Positions 27,289-37,351 of a DNA stretch of 64,000 bases are shown here, piece by piece (positions within the stretch are counted from its first letter, which is position 1; every line of letters begins with the position of its first letter). The position numbers and the translations under genes are program-made. The notes beneath the pieces are model-generated. The model was not told the DNA's origin, did not search any database, and worked only from the letters and a program-made list of their open reading frames with translations. This stretch comes from Methylacidiphilum infernorum V4 (GTDB taxonomy: Bacteria > Verrucomicrobiota > Verrucomicrobiia > Methylacidiphilales > Methylacidiphilaceae). The stretch lies in NCBI RefSeq assembly GCF_000019665.1, contig NC_010794.1:992001-1056000 (forward strand). The letters are read 5' to 3'.

Positions 27289-28830
27289 TCAGATCGAGTA
27301 GCCCTGTTCCCCATGTTCCACAATGTCCAAACCCTGTTGTTCAACTTCTTCCTCTACCCTTAGTCCCACCAGGGATTTCACGATAAAGCCAATAATCAAC
27401 GAAGCCAAGGTAGCGATAACGATGGTTATGAGTATAGCCTTAAGCTGGGCAAGCCATAGGGTGCCACCGGTTACCGCTGCGGCTAGGCCGTTTTTCTTGG
27501 CTACCGCCTCGCTGAGTAAATTGCCGTTGACCGTCGCCGTGGCAAAAACACCGGTTAAAAAAGCTCCAAGCATTCCTCCCACTCCATGAACTCCAAAGGC
27601 ATCGAGTGCATCATCGTACTTGAGAAGGGGTTTAAGCACAGAGCAAGCAAAATAGGGGATTATACCTGCAGCCAGGCCGATAACAACTGCTCCAGTGGTG
27701 TTGACAAAGCCGCAAGCAGGAGTAATAGCCACAAGGCCGGCTACAGCTCCTGTTGAAAAGCCTAGAACGGTCGGTGTACCTTTTATAGTGTATTCGAGCA
27801 TGGGCCAGGTGAGAGAAGCCACTGCCGTGGCCATCGTTGTAGTCAAAAAAGCATTAGCGGCAATCCCATCTGCGGCTACGGCACTGCCCGCGTTAAATCC
27901 ATACCATCCGATCCAGAGTATTGCAGCTCCCGTCATACAATAGGCCATGTTGTTGGGAATCATCGGTTCTGTCCCATAGCCTTTTCTCTTACCAAGGAGA
28001 AGAGCTAATATGAGGGCAGACCAGCCCGAAGTCATGTGCACTACGGTACCTCCGGCGAAATCGATTGCCGGAATTTTCGCTCCTGCATTAAAGACCCCGT
28101 TCATAAGGCCGCTTGCTCCCCAAACCATGTGCGCTTGGGGAAAATAGACAAAAAGCATCCAAAGGGTAATAAAAATTAAAACGGCTGAATATTTCATCCT
28201 TTCGGCTATTCCTCCCATGATCAATGCCGGGGTTATAACGGCGAACATCATCTGGAACATGCAAAAGACATTTTGGGAAACCCAAAAGGAATAGTTCGTA
28301 TTGGGCATCGAATCCACTCCCTTGAGGAAAAAGTATTCCGTTCCTCCTAGGAAGTAACCAAGGGGACTACCCGAAAGGTTTGTCCCAAAAACAAGACTAT
28401 AGCCTACAGCCCACCAAAGCACGGCTACAAGTCCCGTGATCCCGAAACATTGGGCAAGGACCGAAAGGATGTTTTTCGACCGAACGAGCCCCCCGTAGAA
28501 AAGGGCGAGACCGGGAAGGGTCATAAAAAGAACTAAGGCCGTGGAGGTCAAGAGCCAGGCATTATGCCCTGGACCAGGACTTCCCGCGATTTTGCTTCCC
28601 GAAGGATCGCTATTGGTGATATAAGCTTCGAGACCTGCAACCCGTTGCTCTAAGGACGGAGGAGGAGGGGAAGCAGAGGAGGATTGGGCTAAAGCTCCTG
28701 ACGGCTGCTTGTTTGAAAAAGATATTCCAAGAGCAATAAGCACGATGGCCGCAAGTATCGCTAAAAAAATAAAAGCTTCCAATTTTGGACGACTTCGATC
28801 GATAAGAACAGTAGAAGTTGGATTTTTCAT
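27289..28830 (-). CDS. amt: Ammonium transporter, Amt family
   Basis: A 513-residue inner-membrane channel for ammonium. Family motifs include the loop DFAGGTVVHMTSGWSALILA, GWYGFNAGSA and the late DAFGVHGVGGMLGAFLTG. Before the Amt core there is an extra N-terminal segment of roughly 75 residues with one hydrophobic helix and a Pro/Ser stretch. The ATG at 28830 is used; an adjacent TTG is possible. A PII protein, the usual Amt regulator, is not adjacent; a divergent one lies at 35142. Confidence 0.93.
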   Translation of the reverse strand: MKNPTSTVLIDRSRPKLEAFIFLAILAAIVLIALGISFSNKQPSGALAQSSSASPPPPSLEQRVAGLEAYITNSDPSGSKIAGSPGPGHNAWLLTSTALVLFMTLPGLALFYGGLVRSKNILSVLAQCFGITGLVAVLWWAVGYSLVFGTNLSGSPLGYFLGGTEYFFLKGVDSMPNTNYSFWVSQNVFCMFQMMFAVITPALIMGGIAERMKYSAVLIFITLWMLFVYFPQAHMVWGASGLMNGVFNAGAKIPAIDFAGGTVVHMTSGWSALILALLLGKRKGYGTEPMIPNNMAYCMTGAAILWIGWYGFNAGSAVAADGIAANAFLTTTMATAVASLTWPMLEYTIKGTPTVLGFSTGAVAGLVAITPACGFVNTTGAVVIGLAAGIIPYFACSVLKPLLKYDDALDAFGVHGVGGMLGAFLTGVFATATVNGNLLSEAVAKKNGLAAAVTGGTLWLAQLKAILITIVIATLASLIIGFIVKSLVGLRVEEEVEQQGLDIVEHGEQGYSI

Positions 28831-28984
28831 CAATAAGATATAAGCAAATATTATGCCAACAATGTGAATCTATCGTTGATTTTTCCGTTTCTTTAAGCGA
28901 TAAAAAAAAAAGCCTTTTTTGTGTTGCTTTCCCATTTTAAAATCTGTAGAACACTATTAGTAGTAATCAATATACTTATTATAT

Positions 28985-29017
28985 ACATTATGTTGTAGGT
29001 ATTATACATTATATTGT
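28985..29017. promoter_or_regulatory. Tandem NrdR-like boxes upstream of nrdA
   Basis: Two near-palindromes, ACATTATGTTGT (28985-28996) and ACATTATATTGT (29006-29017), are 21 bp apart, two helical turns. The second matches the core of the NrdR consensus ACWATATATWGT at 11 of 12 positions, the first at 10. A third partial copy (ATTATGTTGT) lies at 29025-29034. NrdR represses ribonucleotide reductase genes. This placement, 46-78 bp before the nrdA ATG, is suitable, but canonical box pairs are about three turns apart. Confidence 0.55.
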
Positions 29018-29062
29018 ACGTGTTATTATGTTGTAGGTATTTGGAGGAGGCTAAAGAAGAAT

Positions 29063-31891
29063 ATGAATCCTCGGCAACTCTATTTTTTGGAATTTGATGC
29101 TCATCTTTCTGCGCTGTCCATCGTTAAAAGGGATGGTCGCGTTGTTCCTTTCGATCCCCATAGGATAAGGGCGGCTGTTGAGAAGGCTTTTCGGGCTGAT
29201 AGAGGAAAAAACGTTGGAGAAGCTCTTTCTAGTGAAGATCGGGCGGCAATTGAAGAGATCACTTCGGCTGTCGTTTCCAAATCGGCAGCTTTGGCGGGTC
29301 GCGGCGAAAGACTTGAAGTAGAACGGATTCAAGACCTTGTTGAACTTACTCTCATGGAGCTTGGCTACCATACCGTAGCCAAGCGTTATATTCTTTACCG
29401 GGCGGATCGGGGCAGAGCCAGGACTATTAAGAACAGAGAAGGGGTATCTATCCACATGATCGATAAGCAGGGAAGGAAGGTTCCCCTGGATTTGGCTTGG
29501 ATTCACCGCACGCTCATGGAGGCTTGTCGCGGGCTTGAAGAAAGCTGCTCTTGGAGAGAACTGGCCGAGGAGACGGTGCGTGGACTTTATGACGAAATCA
29601 AGGAAGAGGACGTGGTCCAGGCAATGATCCTGACGGCAAGGAGCTGGGTAGAAAAGGAACCTGCTTATACCTACGTTGCCGCTCGGCTCATGTTGGGGAA
29701 GATTTATGAGGAAGCTCTTTCTCTTGTTCCGAGCATCCATGAAACGGCTGAATACCATAAAGCTTACTTTCCTTCCTACATAGATTTTGGAGTAAAGATT
29801 GGAAGGCTTAGTCCCCGTTTGCTTGAGTTTAACCTGGAAAAACTGGCCCAGGCTCTAAGACTAGAAAGAGACAGGCAATTTAGCTACCTTGGCCTGCAGA
29901 TTCTCTACGACAGGTATCTTCTCCATCATGAAGAAAGAAGAATTGAAACCCCGCAATACTTTTGGATGCGTGTAGCCATGGGCCTTGCGCTCAATGAAAA
30001 GGAGGACAGGGAGTTGTGGGCGATCCGTTTTTACGATACCCTTTCGCGGTTTCTTTTTATGGCTTCTACACCCACTCTTTTTAATTCGGCAACGATCCAT
30101 CCTCAGCTCAGTTCCTGCTATTTGCTTACCGTTGAAGACGACTTGGATGGCATCTTTAAAGTTATCTCCGATAATGCCCGGCTTTCCAAGTGGGCTGGAG
30201 GGCTAGGAAACGACTGGACTAACGTGAGGGCCACCGGTTCTTTGATTCGCGGGACGAATGGGAAAAGCCAGGGAGTGATTCCCTTTTTGAAAGTGGCTAA
30301 TGACACGGCCGTGGCGGTCAATCAAGGAGGAAAAAGGAAAGGTGCTTTGTGTGCTTACTTGGAGACGTGGCATTTAGACATCGAAGATTTTCTTGAGTTG
30401 CGGAAGAACACCGGGGATGAAAGGCGGCGAACGCATGACATGAATACCGCTAACTGGATCCCCGATCTGTTCATGAAAAGGGTCTTGCAAAACGGAAGCT
30501 GGACGCTGTTTAGCCCAAGTGATGTGCCTGATCTTCATCATCTCTACGGAAAGGATTTTGAAAAAAGATACGTAGAATATGAACAGATGGCGGATCGGGG
30601 AGAAATTAAGCTCTTTAAGAGGGTTTCCGCCGTAGATCTTTGGAGGAAAATGCTTACCCTGCTTTTTGAGACCGGTCATCCCTGGATTACTTTCAAAGAT
30701 CCCTCCAACATCCGATCCCCCCAGGATCATGTAGGGGTGATCAACAGTTCCAATCTTTGCACCGAGATCCTTCTCAACACGAGCCCTGAGGAAGTCGCCG
30801 TCTGTAACCTGGGTTCGATTAATCTGGCTGCTCATCTTGATGAATCTGGAGAAATAGACGAGAAAAAATTGCAAGAAACGATTCGTATCGCCGTGCGGAT
30901 GTTGGACAACGTCATTGATATCAATTTTTATCCTATACCCGAGGCCCGGAATGCCAATCTAAGGCATAGGCCGGTAGGCTTGGGTATTATGGGTTTCCAA
31001 GATGTGCTTTATATCAAGAAAATCCCTTACGGGAGCGAAAAAGCGGTGGAAGTTGCCGATCGTCTCATGGAAATGGTTTCCTACCACGCGATTCTTTCTT
31101 CTTGTGAGCTGGCAAAAGAAAGAGGGAGTTATTCTACTTTCAAGGGGTCGAAGTGGGACAGGGGACTCCTTCCCATAGATACCATAGATCTTTTGGAAGA
31201 ACAAAGAGAGGGGTTTGTAGAGGTGGATAGGAGTCAGACAAAAGATTGGGACTATGTAAGGAAGAAGATCAAGGAACAGGGTCTAAGAAATAGCTGTCTG
31301 TTGGCTATAGCGCCTACGGCGACAATTTCAAACATTACGGGTGTTTGTCAATCGATAGAACCGAGTTACAAAAACCTCTACGTGAAATCGAATCTTTCGG
31401 GAGATTTTATCAGCATTAATCCCTACTTGGTTGCGGATCTTAAAAAATTAAACCTTTGGGACCAGGAAATGATTGATGACTTAAAGTATTATGATGGATC
31501 GGTCAAACCCATTGAACGGATTCCCCAGGAACTGAAGGAGCTTTATGCCACCGCTTTTGAAATTGATCCCTACTTTATCATCGAATGTGCGAGTCGCAGA
31601 CAGAAATGGATCGATATGGGACAGTCCCTCAACCTTTATGTCGATGAACCCAGCGGTTGGAAGATATCCCAGATGTACATTTTATGTTGGAAAAAAGGAT
31701 TAAAGACCACTTATTACTTGAGGTCAAGGGCGGCAACAACTGTTGAAAAATCGACTTTGGACGTCAATGCGCGCGGTATTCAGCCTCGGTGGATGAAAAG
31801 CAAAAGTCCTTCGGCGAACATTAGGGTAGAGAGAAATGAAAAAGAAAAAAATGCCTGCTCGCTTGACCCTGAATGTGAAAGCTGCCAGTAA
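29063..31891 (+). CDS. nrdA: Ribonucleoside-diphosphate reductase, alpha subunit (class I)
   Basis: A 942-residue catalytic subunit that converts ribonucleotides to deoxyribonucleotides. Two N-terminal ATP-cone regulatory domains are recognisable ([20 protein letters not shown] and [20 protein letters not shown]). The barrel shows the conserved [24 protein letters not shown] with NLGSINL, and [12 protein letters not shown]. The C-terminal tail ends in cysteines ([11 protein letters not shown]) for re-reduction. Two cones plus the class Ic partner encoded next fit a Chlamydia-like enzyme. SD GGAGGAGG lies 14 bp before the start codon. Confidence 0.95.
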   Translation: MNPRQLYFLEFDAHLSALSIVKRDGRVVPFDPHRIRAAVEKAFRADRGKNVGEALSSEDRAAIEEITSAVVSKSAALAGRGERLEVERIQDLVELTLMELGYHTVAKRYILYRADRGRARTIKNREGVSIHMIDKQGRKVPLDLAWIHRTLMEACRGLEESCSWRELAEETVRGLYDEIKEEDVVQAMILTARSWVEKEPAYTYVAARLMLGKIYEEALSLVPSIHETAEYHKAYFPSYIDFGVKIGRLSPRLLEFNLEKLAQALRLERDRQFSYLGLQILYDRYLLHHEERRIETPQYFWMRVAMGLALNEKEDRELWAIRFYDTLSRFLFMASTPTLFNSATIHPQLSSCYLLTVEDDLDGIFKVISDNARLSKWAGGLGNDWTNVRATGSLIRGTNGKSQGVIPFLKVANDTAVAVNQGGKRKGALCAYLETWHLDIEDFLELRKNTGDERRRTHDMNTANWIPDLFMKRVLQNGSWTLFSPSDVPDLHHLYGKDFEKRYVEYEQMADRGEIKLFKRVSAVDLWRKMLTLLFETGHPWITFKDPSNIRSPQDHVGVINSSNLCTEILLNTSPEEVAVCNLGSINLAAHLDESGEIDEKKLQETIRIAVRMLDNVIDINFYPIPEARNANLRHRPVGLGIMGFQDVLYIKKIPYGSEKAVEVADRLMEMVSYHAILSSCELAKERGSYSTFKGSKWDRGLLPIDTIDLLEEQREGFVEVDRSQTKDWDYVRKKIKEQGLRNSCLLAIAPTATISNITGVCQSIEPSYKNLYVKSNLSGDFISINPYLVADLKKLNLWDQEMIDDLKYYDGSVKPIERIPQELKELYATAFEIDPYFIIECASRRQKWIDMGQSLNLYVDEPSGWKISQMYILCWKKGLKTTYYLRSRAATTVEKSTLDVNARGIQPRWMKSKSPSANIRVERNEKEKNACSLDPECESCQ

Positions 31892-31926
31892 GAGTGAATT
31901 TTAAAAGAGAAAAGAGGAGAAACTTT

Positions 31927-32979
31927 ATGAGCTGTTGTTCTGGAGGGGGTAAACCCTACGATCTTAAAAAGAGAATCAATGTGGAGGAAAAGAGACTCAT
32001 CAACTGCAAGGCCGTTGACGTCAATCAACTGATGCCCTTGAAATACAAGTGGGCATGGGAACATTATCTCAACGGCTGTGCAAACAACTGGCTCCCCTCT
32101 GAAGTTCCCATGCAAAGAGATGTCGAGCTTTGGAAATCCAACCGGCTTTCGAATGACGAAAGGTTGGTGATCATGAGAAACTTAGGTTTTTTTGCCACGG
32201 GGGAGAGTCTTGTAGGCAACAACATTGTTCTAGCCATATTTAAATTCGTCACGAATGCCGAGGCCAGGCAATATCTTCTTAGACAAGCTTACGAAGAAGC
32301 CGTCCACACGCACGCTTTCCTTTACATTGTGGAATCCCTTGGGCTTGATGAAAGAGAGGTCTTCAACATGTATCACGAGGTTAACTCCATTTCAAACAAA
32401 GACCAGTTTGAGATGACTTTGACCGAGGATATCTTGCGCGAGGGTTTTAACACGGAAAGTGTGGAAAATATCCAGAAATTTGTAAAAAACTTGGTCGGCT
32501 TTTATGTCATCATGGAGGGCATTTTCTTCTACAGCGGTTTTGCCATGATTTTATCTTTCCACAGGCAAAACAAGATGACGGGCATTGGGGAGCAGTTCCA
32601 GTATATTTTAAGAGATGAAACCATCCACCTTAATTTTGGAATAGACTTGATTAATGGGATTAGGGAAGAAAACCCCGAGATATGGACTGCTGGGTTTCAA
32701 AAGGAAATCGAGGAAATGATTGATGAATCCGTCCGACTTGAATATGCCTATGCAAGGGATTGCTTGCCCAGGGGAATACTCGGGTTGAACAGTGCCCTTT
32801 TTAAAGATTATGTCGAGTATATAGCCGACCGTAGGCTGGAAAGAATCGGCTTTAAAGCCAAGTACGGTTCAAAAAATCCATTTCCCTGGATGAGCGAAGT
32901 CATGGACCTGGTCAAAGAGAAAAATTTCTTTGAAACTCGGGTAACCGAATACCAGTCCGGAGCGGTTTTGAATTGGTAA
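31927..32979 (+). CDS. nrdB: Ribonucleoside-diphosphate reductase, beta subunit, class Ic type
   Basis: The small R2 subunit, 350 aa from the ATG at 31927, which follows GAGGAGA; an upstream GTG at 31894 lacks a site. Metal ligands: Glu93 (GESLVGNN), Glu124 and His127 (EEAVHTHAF), Glu197, Glu231 and His234 (DETIHLNFG). Two features mark class Ic: the first ligand is Glu rather than Asp, and the position of the radical tyrosine is Phe131. Such proteins use a Mn/Fe cofactor without a tyrosyl radical, as in Chlamydia trachomatis. It follows nrdA. Confidence 0.93.
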   Translation: MSCCSGGGKPYDLKKRINVEEKRLINCKAVDVNQLMPLKYKWAWEHYLNGCANNWLPSEVPMQRDVELWKSNRLSNDERLVIMRNLGFFATGESLVGNNIVLAIFKFVTNAEARQYLLRQAYEEAVHTHAFLYIVESLGLDEREVFNMYHEVNSISNKDQFEMTLTEDILREGFNTESVENIQKFVKNLVGFYVIMEGIFFYSGFAMILSFHRQNKMTGIGEQFQYILRDETIHLNFGIDLINGIREENPEIWTAGFQKEIEEMIDESVRLEYAYARDCLPRGILGLNSALFKDYVEYIADRRLERIGFKAKYGSKNPFPWMSEVMDLVKEKNFFETRVTEYQSGAVLNW

Positions 32980-33073
32980 ACTTACGTCTCTTCTTATTCC
33001 CTTTCTTTTTGTATCTTTCCTTTTTATTTTCATAAGAAGGGGCAAGTTTTGATAGCTTCAAAAAAAAAAATAT

Positions 33074-34360
33074 ATGCATCATTTCTATTACAAAGATTCT
33101 GAGCTTTACGTTGAAGATGTTCCGCTAAGAAATCTTGTCGAACGCTACGGGACTCCCCTCTATGTGTATTCGGCACAAACGATCATTGATCATTACAAGC
33201 GGTTTGACCGTTCACTTCGAGACATTGATCATTTCATCTGTTATGCGGTCAAAGCCAATTCCAACCAGAGGATTTTAAAACTCTTGGTTGACCTAGGGAG
33301 CGGTTTTGATCTGGTGAGTGGCGGAGAGCTCTACCGAGTTCTTCGGGCAGGAGCTGATCCTCAAAAATGCACTTTTGCCGGCGTGGGAAAAACCCAAAGC
33401 GAAATAGAAGAAGCGCTTCAAGCAGGTATTTATAGTTTTATTGTAGAAAGTGAAGAAGAGCTTTTGGAAATCGATAAAATAGCTGCGAAGCGGTCGACTA
33501 AAGCCCCCGTGGCTTTTCGGTTAAACCCGGATGTTTCAGCCTTGACCCATGCGAAGATTACAACAGGAACCGATCTCAACAAATTTGGCATCTCCTTGGA
33601 TTTAATCGATGATGTTTTTGAAAAGTGTTCAAGGCTTGAAAATATTCATTGTAGAGGCGTGCAGATGCACATAGGTTCCCAGATTCAATCGATAGATCCT
33701 TTTTTAGAAGCGATACAAAAAGTCATTCCTTGGGTTGAGAAAGCAAAGAAAAAATATGGAGCGGAATTTTTCGATATTGGAGGAGGCATTGGAATAGTCT
33801 ATGAAAAAGCGATGGAAAGTGGAACAGAAGCATGGTGGCAGGAAAGAAATGAGCTTCTGACCCTGAACCGCTATGCCGAACAGATCGTTCCATTGGTCAA
33901 GCCCTTGGGGATGAAAATACTGGTTGAACCCGGCAGGGTGCTCGTAGGCAATGCGGGTATCTTGGTGAGCAGGGTGATTTATGTCAAGAAGGGAATTGCC
34001 AAGAAGTTTGTGATTATTGATGCCGCTATGAATGATCTGGTTAGACCGGCCTTTTATGAAGCTTACCACCAGATCGTTCCTTTGAAAGAAACTGCTCATG
34101 GACCCCTTGAAGTGGTAGACGTTGTTGGACCCGTTTGCGAATCTTCGGATTGTTTTGCGATCGATAGACTTTTACCTGAAGTTAGGGCAGGCGATTACTT
34201 GGCCCTATTGAGCGCGGGGGCTTATGGCTTTTCTATGGCTTCCAATTATAACTCCCGGCTCAAACCCGCAGAGGTGCTTGTTTGGGGAAATCAAGTACAA
34301 TTAGTTCGAAAAAGAGAAAGCTATCAAGATTTGGTTGCCCTGGAAGAACAGTTGTCATAA
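33074..34360 (+). CDS. lysA: Diaminopimelate decarboxylase
   Basis: The final step of lysine synthesis: PLP-dependent decarboxylation of meso-diaminopimelate. The Schiff-base lysine is in CYAVKANSNQ, the PLP-phosphate region in GGGIGIVY, HIGSQI is intact and the second-chain active-site motif CESSDCFA is present. At 428 residues the length is usual. It begins about 95 bp after nrdB. Confidence 0.95.
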   Translation: MHHFYYKDSELYVEDVPLRNLVERYGTPLYVYSAQTIIDHYKRFDRSLRDIDHFICYAVKANSNQRILKLLVDLGSGFDLVSGGELYRVLRAGADPQKCTFAGVGKTQSEIEEALQAGIYSFIVESEEELLEIDKIAAKRSTKAPVAFRLNPDVSALTHAKITTGTDLNKFGISLDLIDDVFEKCSRLENIHCRGVQMHIGSQIQSIDPFLEAIQKVIPWVEKAKKKYGAEFFDIGGGIGIVYEKAMESGTEAWWQERNELLTLNRYAEQIVPLVKPLGMKILVEPGRVLVGNAGILVSRVIYVKKGIAKKFVIIDAAMNDLVRPAFYEAYHQIVPLKETAHGPLEVVDVVGPVCESSDCFAIDRLLPEVRAGDYLALLSAGAYGFSMASNYNSRLKPAEVLVWGNQVQLVRKRESYQDLVALEEQLS

Positions 34361-34400
34361 AAAGGTTATTAAAGGAGGATTTGAACGATTAAAGAATAAG

Positions 34401-34619
34401 TTGTGCCTTTTCGCCCATTGCTGTATAAAATGCCCTGCTGCGGTACTAAAAAATAAAAGAGAGATAATTTTGACAATACATTGAAGTCAGTAGGCCCTAA
34501 GTTCTGGGCTTGCATCCTATGCAGAGGCAAAGAATCTTTGATAAATCATCAAGCTTGCTTTGTAGCTAAGGGGACAGCACCGGCTAATTCTGGCAGAGCG
34601 GCTAAGGATAAGATAAACA
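34401..34619 (+). promoter_or_regulatory. Possible promoter and structured leader before the isochorismatase-like gene
   Basis: TTGTGC (34401-34406) and TATAAA (34424-34429) are 17 bp apart, a plausible promoter. The roughly 185-nt leader that would follow contains three small hairpins: AGGCCC/GGGCTT (34492-34511), GCAT/ATGC (34512-34522) and TTGAT/ATCAA (34538-34552). I cannot match it to a known riboswitch. Confidence 0.3.
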
Positions 34620-35150
34620 ATGAATTGGCGCATTGATACCCAAAAAACGGCTGTTTTATTGATCGATCTCCAGGAAAAACTTCTCTCCGTTATCGAGGAT
34701 CGGGATAGAGTGGTCCAGAAAGCCGTGCAACTGGTAAAACTGGCCAAGCTCTTTTCTTTGCCTTTATATATTACGGAGCAGGTCCCGGAAAAATTAGGGC
34801 TGACCTGCAAGGAAGTTCTTGAAGAGGTGGGAGATACGCCTAGAATCTGGAAAAACACCTTCTCAGCGGCTTCCGTCTTGCCTTCAGATCTTCCCAAAAC
34901 CATTCTCATTGGCGGAATAGAAACCCATGTTTGCGTTCGGCAAACGGTTTATGATTTAAGGATGAGGGAAAAAGTCCTGTATGTTCTAGGGGATGCGGTC
35001 AGTTCAAGGAATAGGCTGGATCACCAATTGGGGATTGAAGAGATGAGACAAGATAGGGTATTGATTAGTTCGGTGGAAGCGGTCGGTTGGGAAATGATTG
35101 TAAAGGCTGAAGGAGAGATTTTTAAAAAGTTTCTTTCCATTTTAAAATAA
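34620..35150 (+). CDS. Isochorismatase-family cysteine hydrolase
   Basis: A 176-residue cysteine hydrolase. The triad is visible as Asp in VLLIDLQEKL, Lys in IWKNTFSA and Cys in GGIETHVCVRQTVYDL. Family members hydrolyse isochorismate, nicotinamide, ureidoacrylate and similar amides or ethers; this one is closest in outline to the YcaC/hydrolase group and its substrate is unknown. Its 3' end overlaps the convergent PII gene by nine bases. Confidence 0.87.
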   Translation: MNWRIDTQKTAVLLIDLQEKLLSVIEDRDRVVQKAVQLVKLAKLFSLPLYITEQVPEKLGLTCKEVLEEVGDTPRIWKNTFSAASVLPSDLPKTILIGGIETHVCVRQTVYDLRMREKVLYVLGDAVSSRNRLDHQLGIEEMRQDRVLISSVEAVGWEMIVKAEGEIFKKFLSILK

Positions 35151-35522
35151 AAGAAAAGCAGGAGTTAGCCGGGGTTTGCTGTAGGATGTAGGATAGTCAT
35201 ACGAAGAGAGCTGTTGGACGGAGGCGACAGCGATGATGGATACCTGGCTTGAGGAGTGTTTATCGTTAGTCATGGACCGTCTCAGGGCGGAAAGGGTCTT
35301 AGAGAGGTTTATTTTTTGAACAAAAATTTCTATTTTATAATGGGTTTTCAAAACGGGGAAATATTCATCTCCTCTGTATTTTTCGATTCTATTTTCTTCT
35401 TCATCCAATCCTTTTACCCTGTATATGGACATGGCAAGGATATCTTCTGTACATAAATTTTTTCTTATTTCACCGAGTTTAAAAGGCTTGACGATCGCTT
35501 CAATTTTGAAGAAGGAATCCAT
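35142..35522 (-). CDS. Divergent PII-like nitrogen regulatory protein
   Basis: A 126-residue protein. The first half is PII-like: KIEAIVKPFKLGEI, RVKGLDEE and the T-loop tip YRGDEY with the uridylylation-site tyrosine retained. The second half is not canonical: the usual GDGKIFV segment is replaced by SSSQVSIIAVASV and an unrelated tail rich in Ser/Tyr. PII proteins sense 2-oxoglutarate and ATP/ADP and act on Amt, GlnE and others; both amt and glnE are in this window. ATP-site residues of the second half may be missing. Confidence 0.7.
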   Translation of the reverse strand: MDSFFKIEAIVKPFKLGEIRKNLCTEDILAMSIYRVKGLDEEENRIEKYRGDEYFPVLKTHYKIEIFVQKINLSKTLSALRRSMTNDKHSSSQVSIIAVASVQQLSSYDYPTSYSKPRLTPAFLLF

Positions 35523-35614
35523 ATAAAAAGAGAAAGCTCAAAAGGGTTGTGACTTGTTTAAAGCAAAAGTTATGCCAAAAGTATGCTAGAGAAAGCGGAG
35601 GATAAAGAAAGAAG

Positions 35615-36040
35615 ATGGAATCCCAAACATCGAAATTTTTCACTGAAATTGAAATAAGAACCACCAAGCATTCTCAACTCCTGGGCGTAAGTGATCTCAT
35701 AGAGAAAGAAATTCAAAGGAAGGGATGGAGCGATGGCCTCTTGCATGTTTTTGTTCCCCATACCACGGCGGCGGTGACCATCCAAGAGGATGCCGATCCA
35801 GATGTCCAAAAGGACATTCTTTATGTTTTAGACAAAATAATACCTTGGGAGGATTACAGTTATGCGCACACCGAAGGGAATTCGGCAGCCCATGTCAAAT
35901 CGGCACTTCTAGGAAATTCCTTGCATTGCAACATCGTTGGGGGAAGACTGAAACTGGGAACGTGGCAAGGGGTTTTTCTCTGTGAATTTGATGGTCCAAG
36001 GACAAGAAAAATCCAGCTTTCTTTTATTCCCTTTAGCTAA
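35615..36040 (+). CDS. YjbQ family protein (secondary thiamine-phosphate synthase-like)
   Basis: A 141-residue member of UPF0047/YjbQ. The signature VPHTTAAVTIQEDADPDV is complete, and the metal-binding histidines in YAHTEGNSAAHVKS and the closing GTWQGVFLCEFDGPR are present. Some members can complement thiamine-phosphate synthase mutants, but the physiological role is unsettled. It is followed by the ribokinase-like gene 12 bp later. Confidence 0.9.
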   Translation: MESQTSKFFTEIEIRTTKHSQLLGVSDLIEKEIQRKGWSDGLLHVFVPHTTAAVTIQEDADPDVQKDILYVLDKIIPWEDYSYAHTEGNSAAHVKSALLGNSLHCNIVGGRLKLGTWQGVFLCEFDGPRTRKIQLSFIPFS

Positions 36041-36052
36041 AAAACCTGGTTT

Positions 36053-36970
36053 ATGCTTTGGATTGTGGGAAGCTGCAATGTGGATCTGACGGTAAATGTA
36101 GAGAGTTTCCCCGCTGCCGGAGAAACGGTCCTGGCTAGGGAATCTTCCTTATCCATTGGAGGGAAAGGCGCAAACCAAGCTGTGGCCGCTGCTCTTTGGA
36201 ACGTAAAGCCTAGATTTATCGGTTGTGTCGGTAACGATCCTTGGGGTAAAAGGGTTTGTCAAGAACTCAGCCGTTATGGTCTAGATGTTTCGCTTATCAC
36301 TGTTTCAGAAAGCCATCCTACGGGAATAGCTTGGATAGAAATTGACGAAAAGGGAAATAACCGGATCACCGTCGCTGCCGGGGCAAATTTTGATCTTTCG
36401 GCTGATCAAGTCCTTGGGAACCTAGCGGGATTGACATCTAGAGATTACCTTTTGAGCCAACTCGAGGTTCCCCTTCAAACGGTTGAATCTGCTTTTGAAT
36501 ATGCCAAGGATAAAGGAGCTAAAACCCTTTTAAATCCTTCTCCCTGCGTGGGGAGATTAAACAGGCTTTTTTCTCTGACCGATTACCTTGTTCTCAACGA
36601 GAGGGAATGTTGCAAGTTGGCGGCAGTCTCTTCTTTTTTCGATGAAAAGGAAAAAGCAAAGTCCTTTTTTTTTCAATGGGGAATTTCTGTCTTGGTGGTT
36701 ACGACGGGAGCGTCGGGAGCCTTTGTCTTTGAACAGGGGGGGAGCATTAACCATATTTTGCCCCCGGTTGTACAGGTAGTGGACAGCTCTGGAGCAGGTG
36801 ATGCCTTTTTAGGAACCTTTGCTGCCTGGATAGAATCGGGTAAGACTCTGGAAGAAGCCCTCAGGGCGGCTACGGTTTCCGGTTCATTGGCTTGCACGCG
36901 CAGGGGAACCATGAGTTCATTTCCTCAAGCTCAGGATGTGTTGTTGCAACTTTCAAAAACTCCGTTATGA
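36053..36970 (+). CDS. rbsK: Ribokinase / PfkB-family sugar kinase
   Basis: A 305-residue PfkB-fold kinase. The N-terminal substrate motif GSCNVDLTVNVESFPAAGET, the GGKGANQAVAAA motif and the anion-hole/catalytic motif DSSGAGDAFLGTFA match ribokinases. It would phosphorylate D-ribose at C5, although other sugars or nucleosides are possible in this family. It follows YjbQ by 12 bp, suggesting co-transcription. Confidence 0.85.
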   Translation: MLWIVGSCNVDLTVNVESFPAAGETVLARESSLSIGGKGANQAVAAALWNVKPRFIGCVGNDPWGKRVCQELSRYGLDVSLITVSESHPTGIAWIEIDEKGNNRITVAAGANFDLSADQVLGNLAGLTSRDYLLSQLEVPLQTVESAFEYAKDKGAKTLLNPSPCVGRLNRLFSLTDYLVLNERECCKLAAVSSFFDEKEKAKSFFFQWGISVLVVTTGASGAFVFEQGGSINHILPPVVQVVDSSGAGDAFLGTFAAWIESGKTLEEALRAATVSGSLACTRRGTMSSFPQAQDVLLQLSKTPL

Positions 36971-37026
36971 TAATGAACAGAACGAGGCATAAGGAAGTTT
37001 AATAACACAAAGGAAGGAAAGAGAGT

Positions 37027-37272
37027 ATGATTACCTATGTCTATGAAACCATACCTTCTAAAGAAGGAGAAGAAATCAAGCGTTATGAAATTGAGCAGAG
37101 TATCCATGACGCTCCCTTGACCCACCATCCCCAGACTGGAGAACCCATCCAGAGAGTCATTGCTGGAGGGATAGGAATACTGACTTCAAGTAAAGATCAA
37201 GCCAAGACTTTACCCTCGAGAACTTCTGCAGGGTGTGGTTGCGGAGGCGGCTGTGGTTGTTCCCATGGATAA
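37027..37272 (+). CDS. FmdB-like small protein with Cys/Gly-rich tail
   Basis: An 81-residue protein. The N-terminal half resembles FmdB-type regulators (ITYVYETIPSKEGEE at the start, then PQTGEPIQRVI), but the usual pair of CxxC zinc-ribbon motifs is missing. Instead the C-terminus is a cluster, CGCGGGCGCSHG, likely able to bind metal. SD AAGGAAGG is present. Confidence 0.65.
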   Translation: MITYVYETIPSKEGEEIKRYEIEQSIHDAPLTHHPQTGEPIQRVIAGGIGILTSSKDQAKTLPSRTSAGCGCGGGCGCSHG

Positions 37273-37351
37273 CTCTCTGTAGGAGTATGTTTTTAATCTC
37301 CAGGGAATGGGTTGGGAAAGATTTCGTAAAAATAAAATTTAAAACTAGCTT

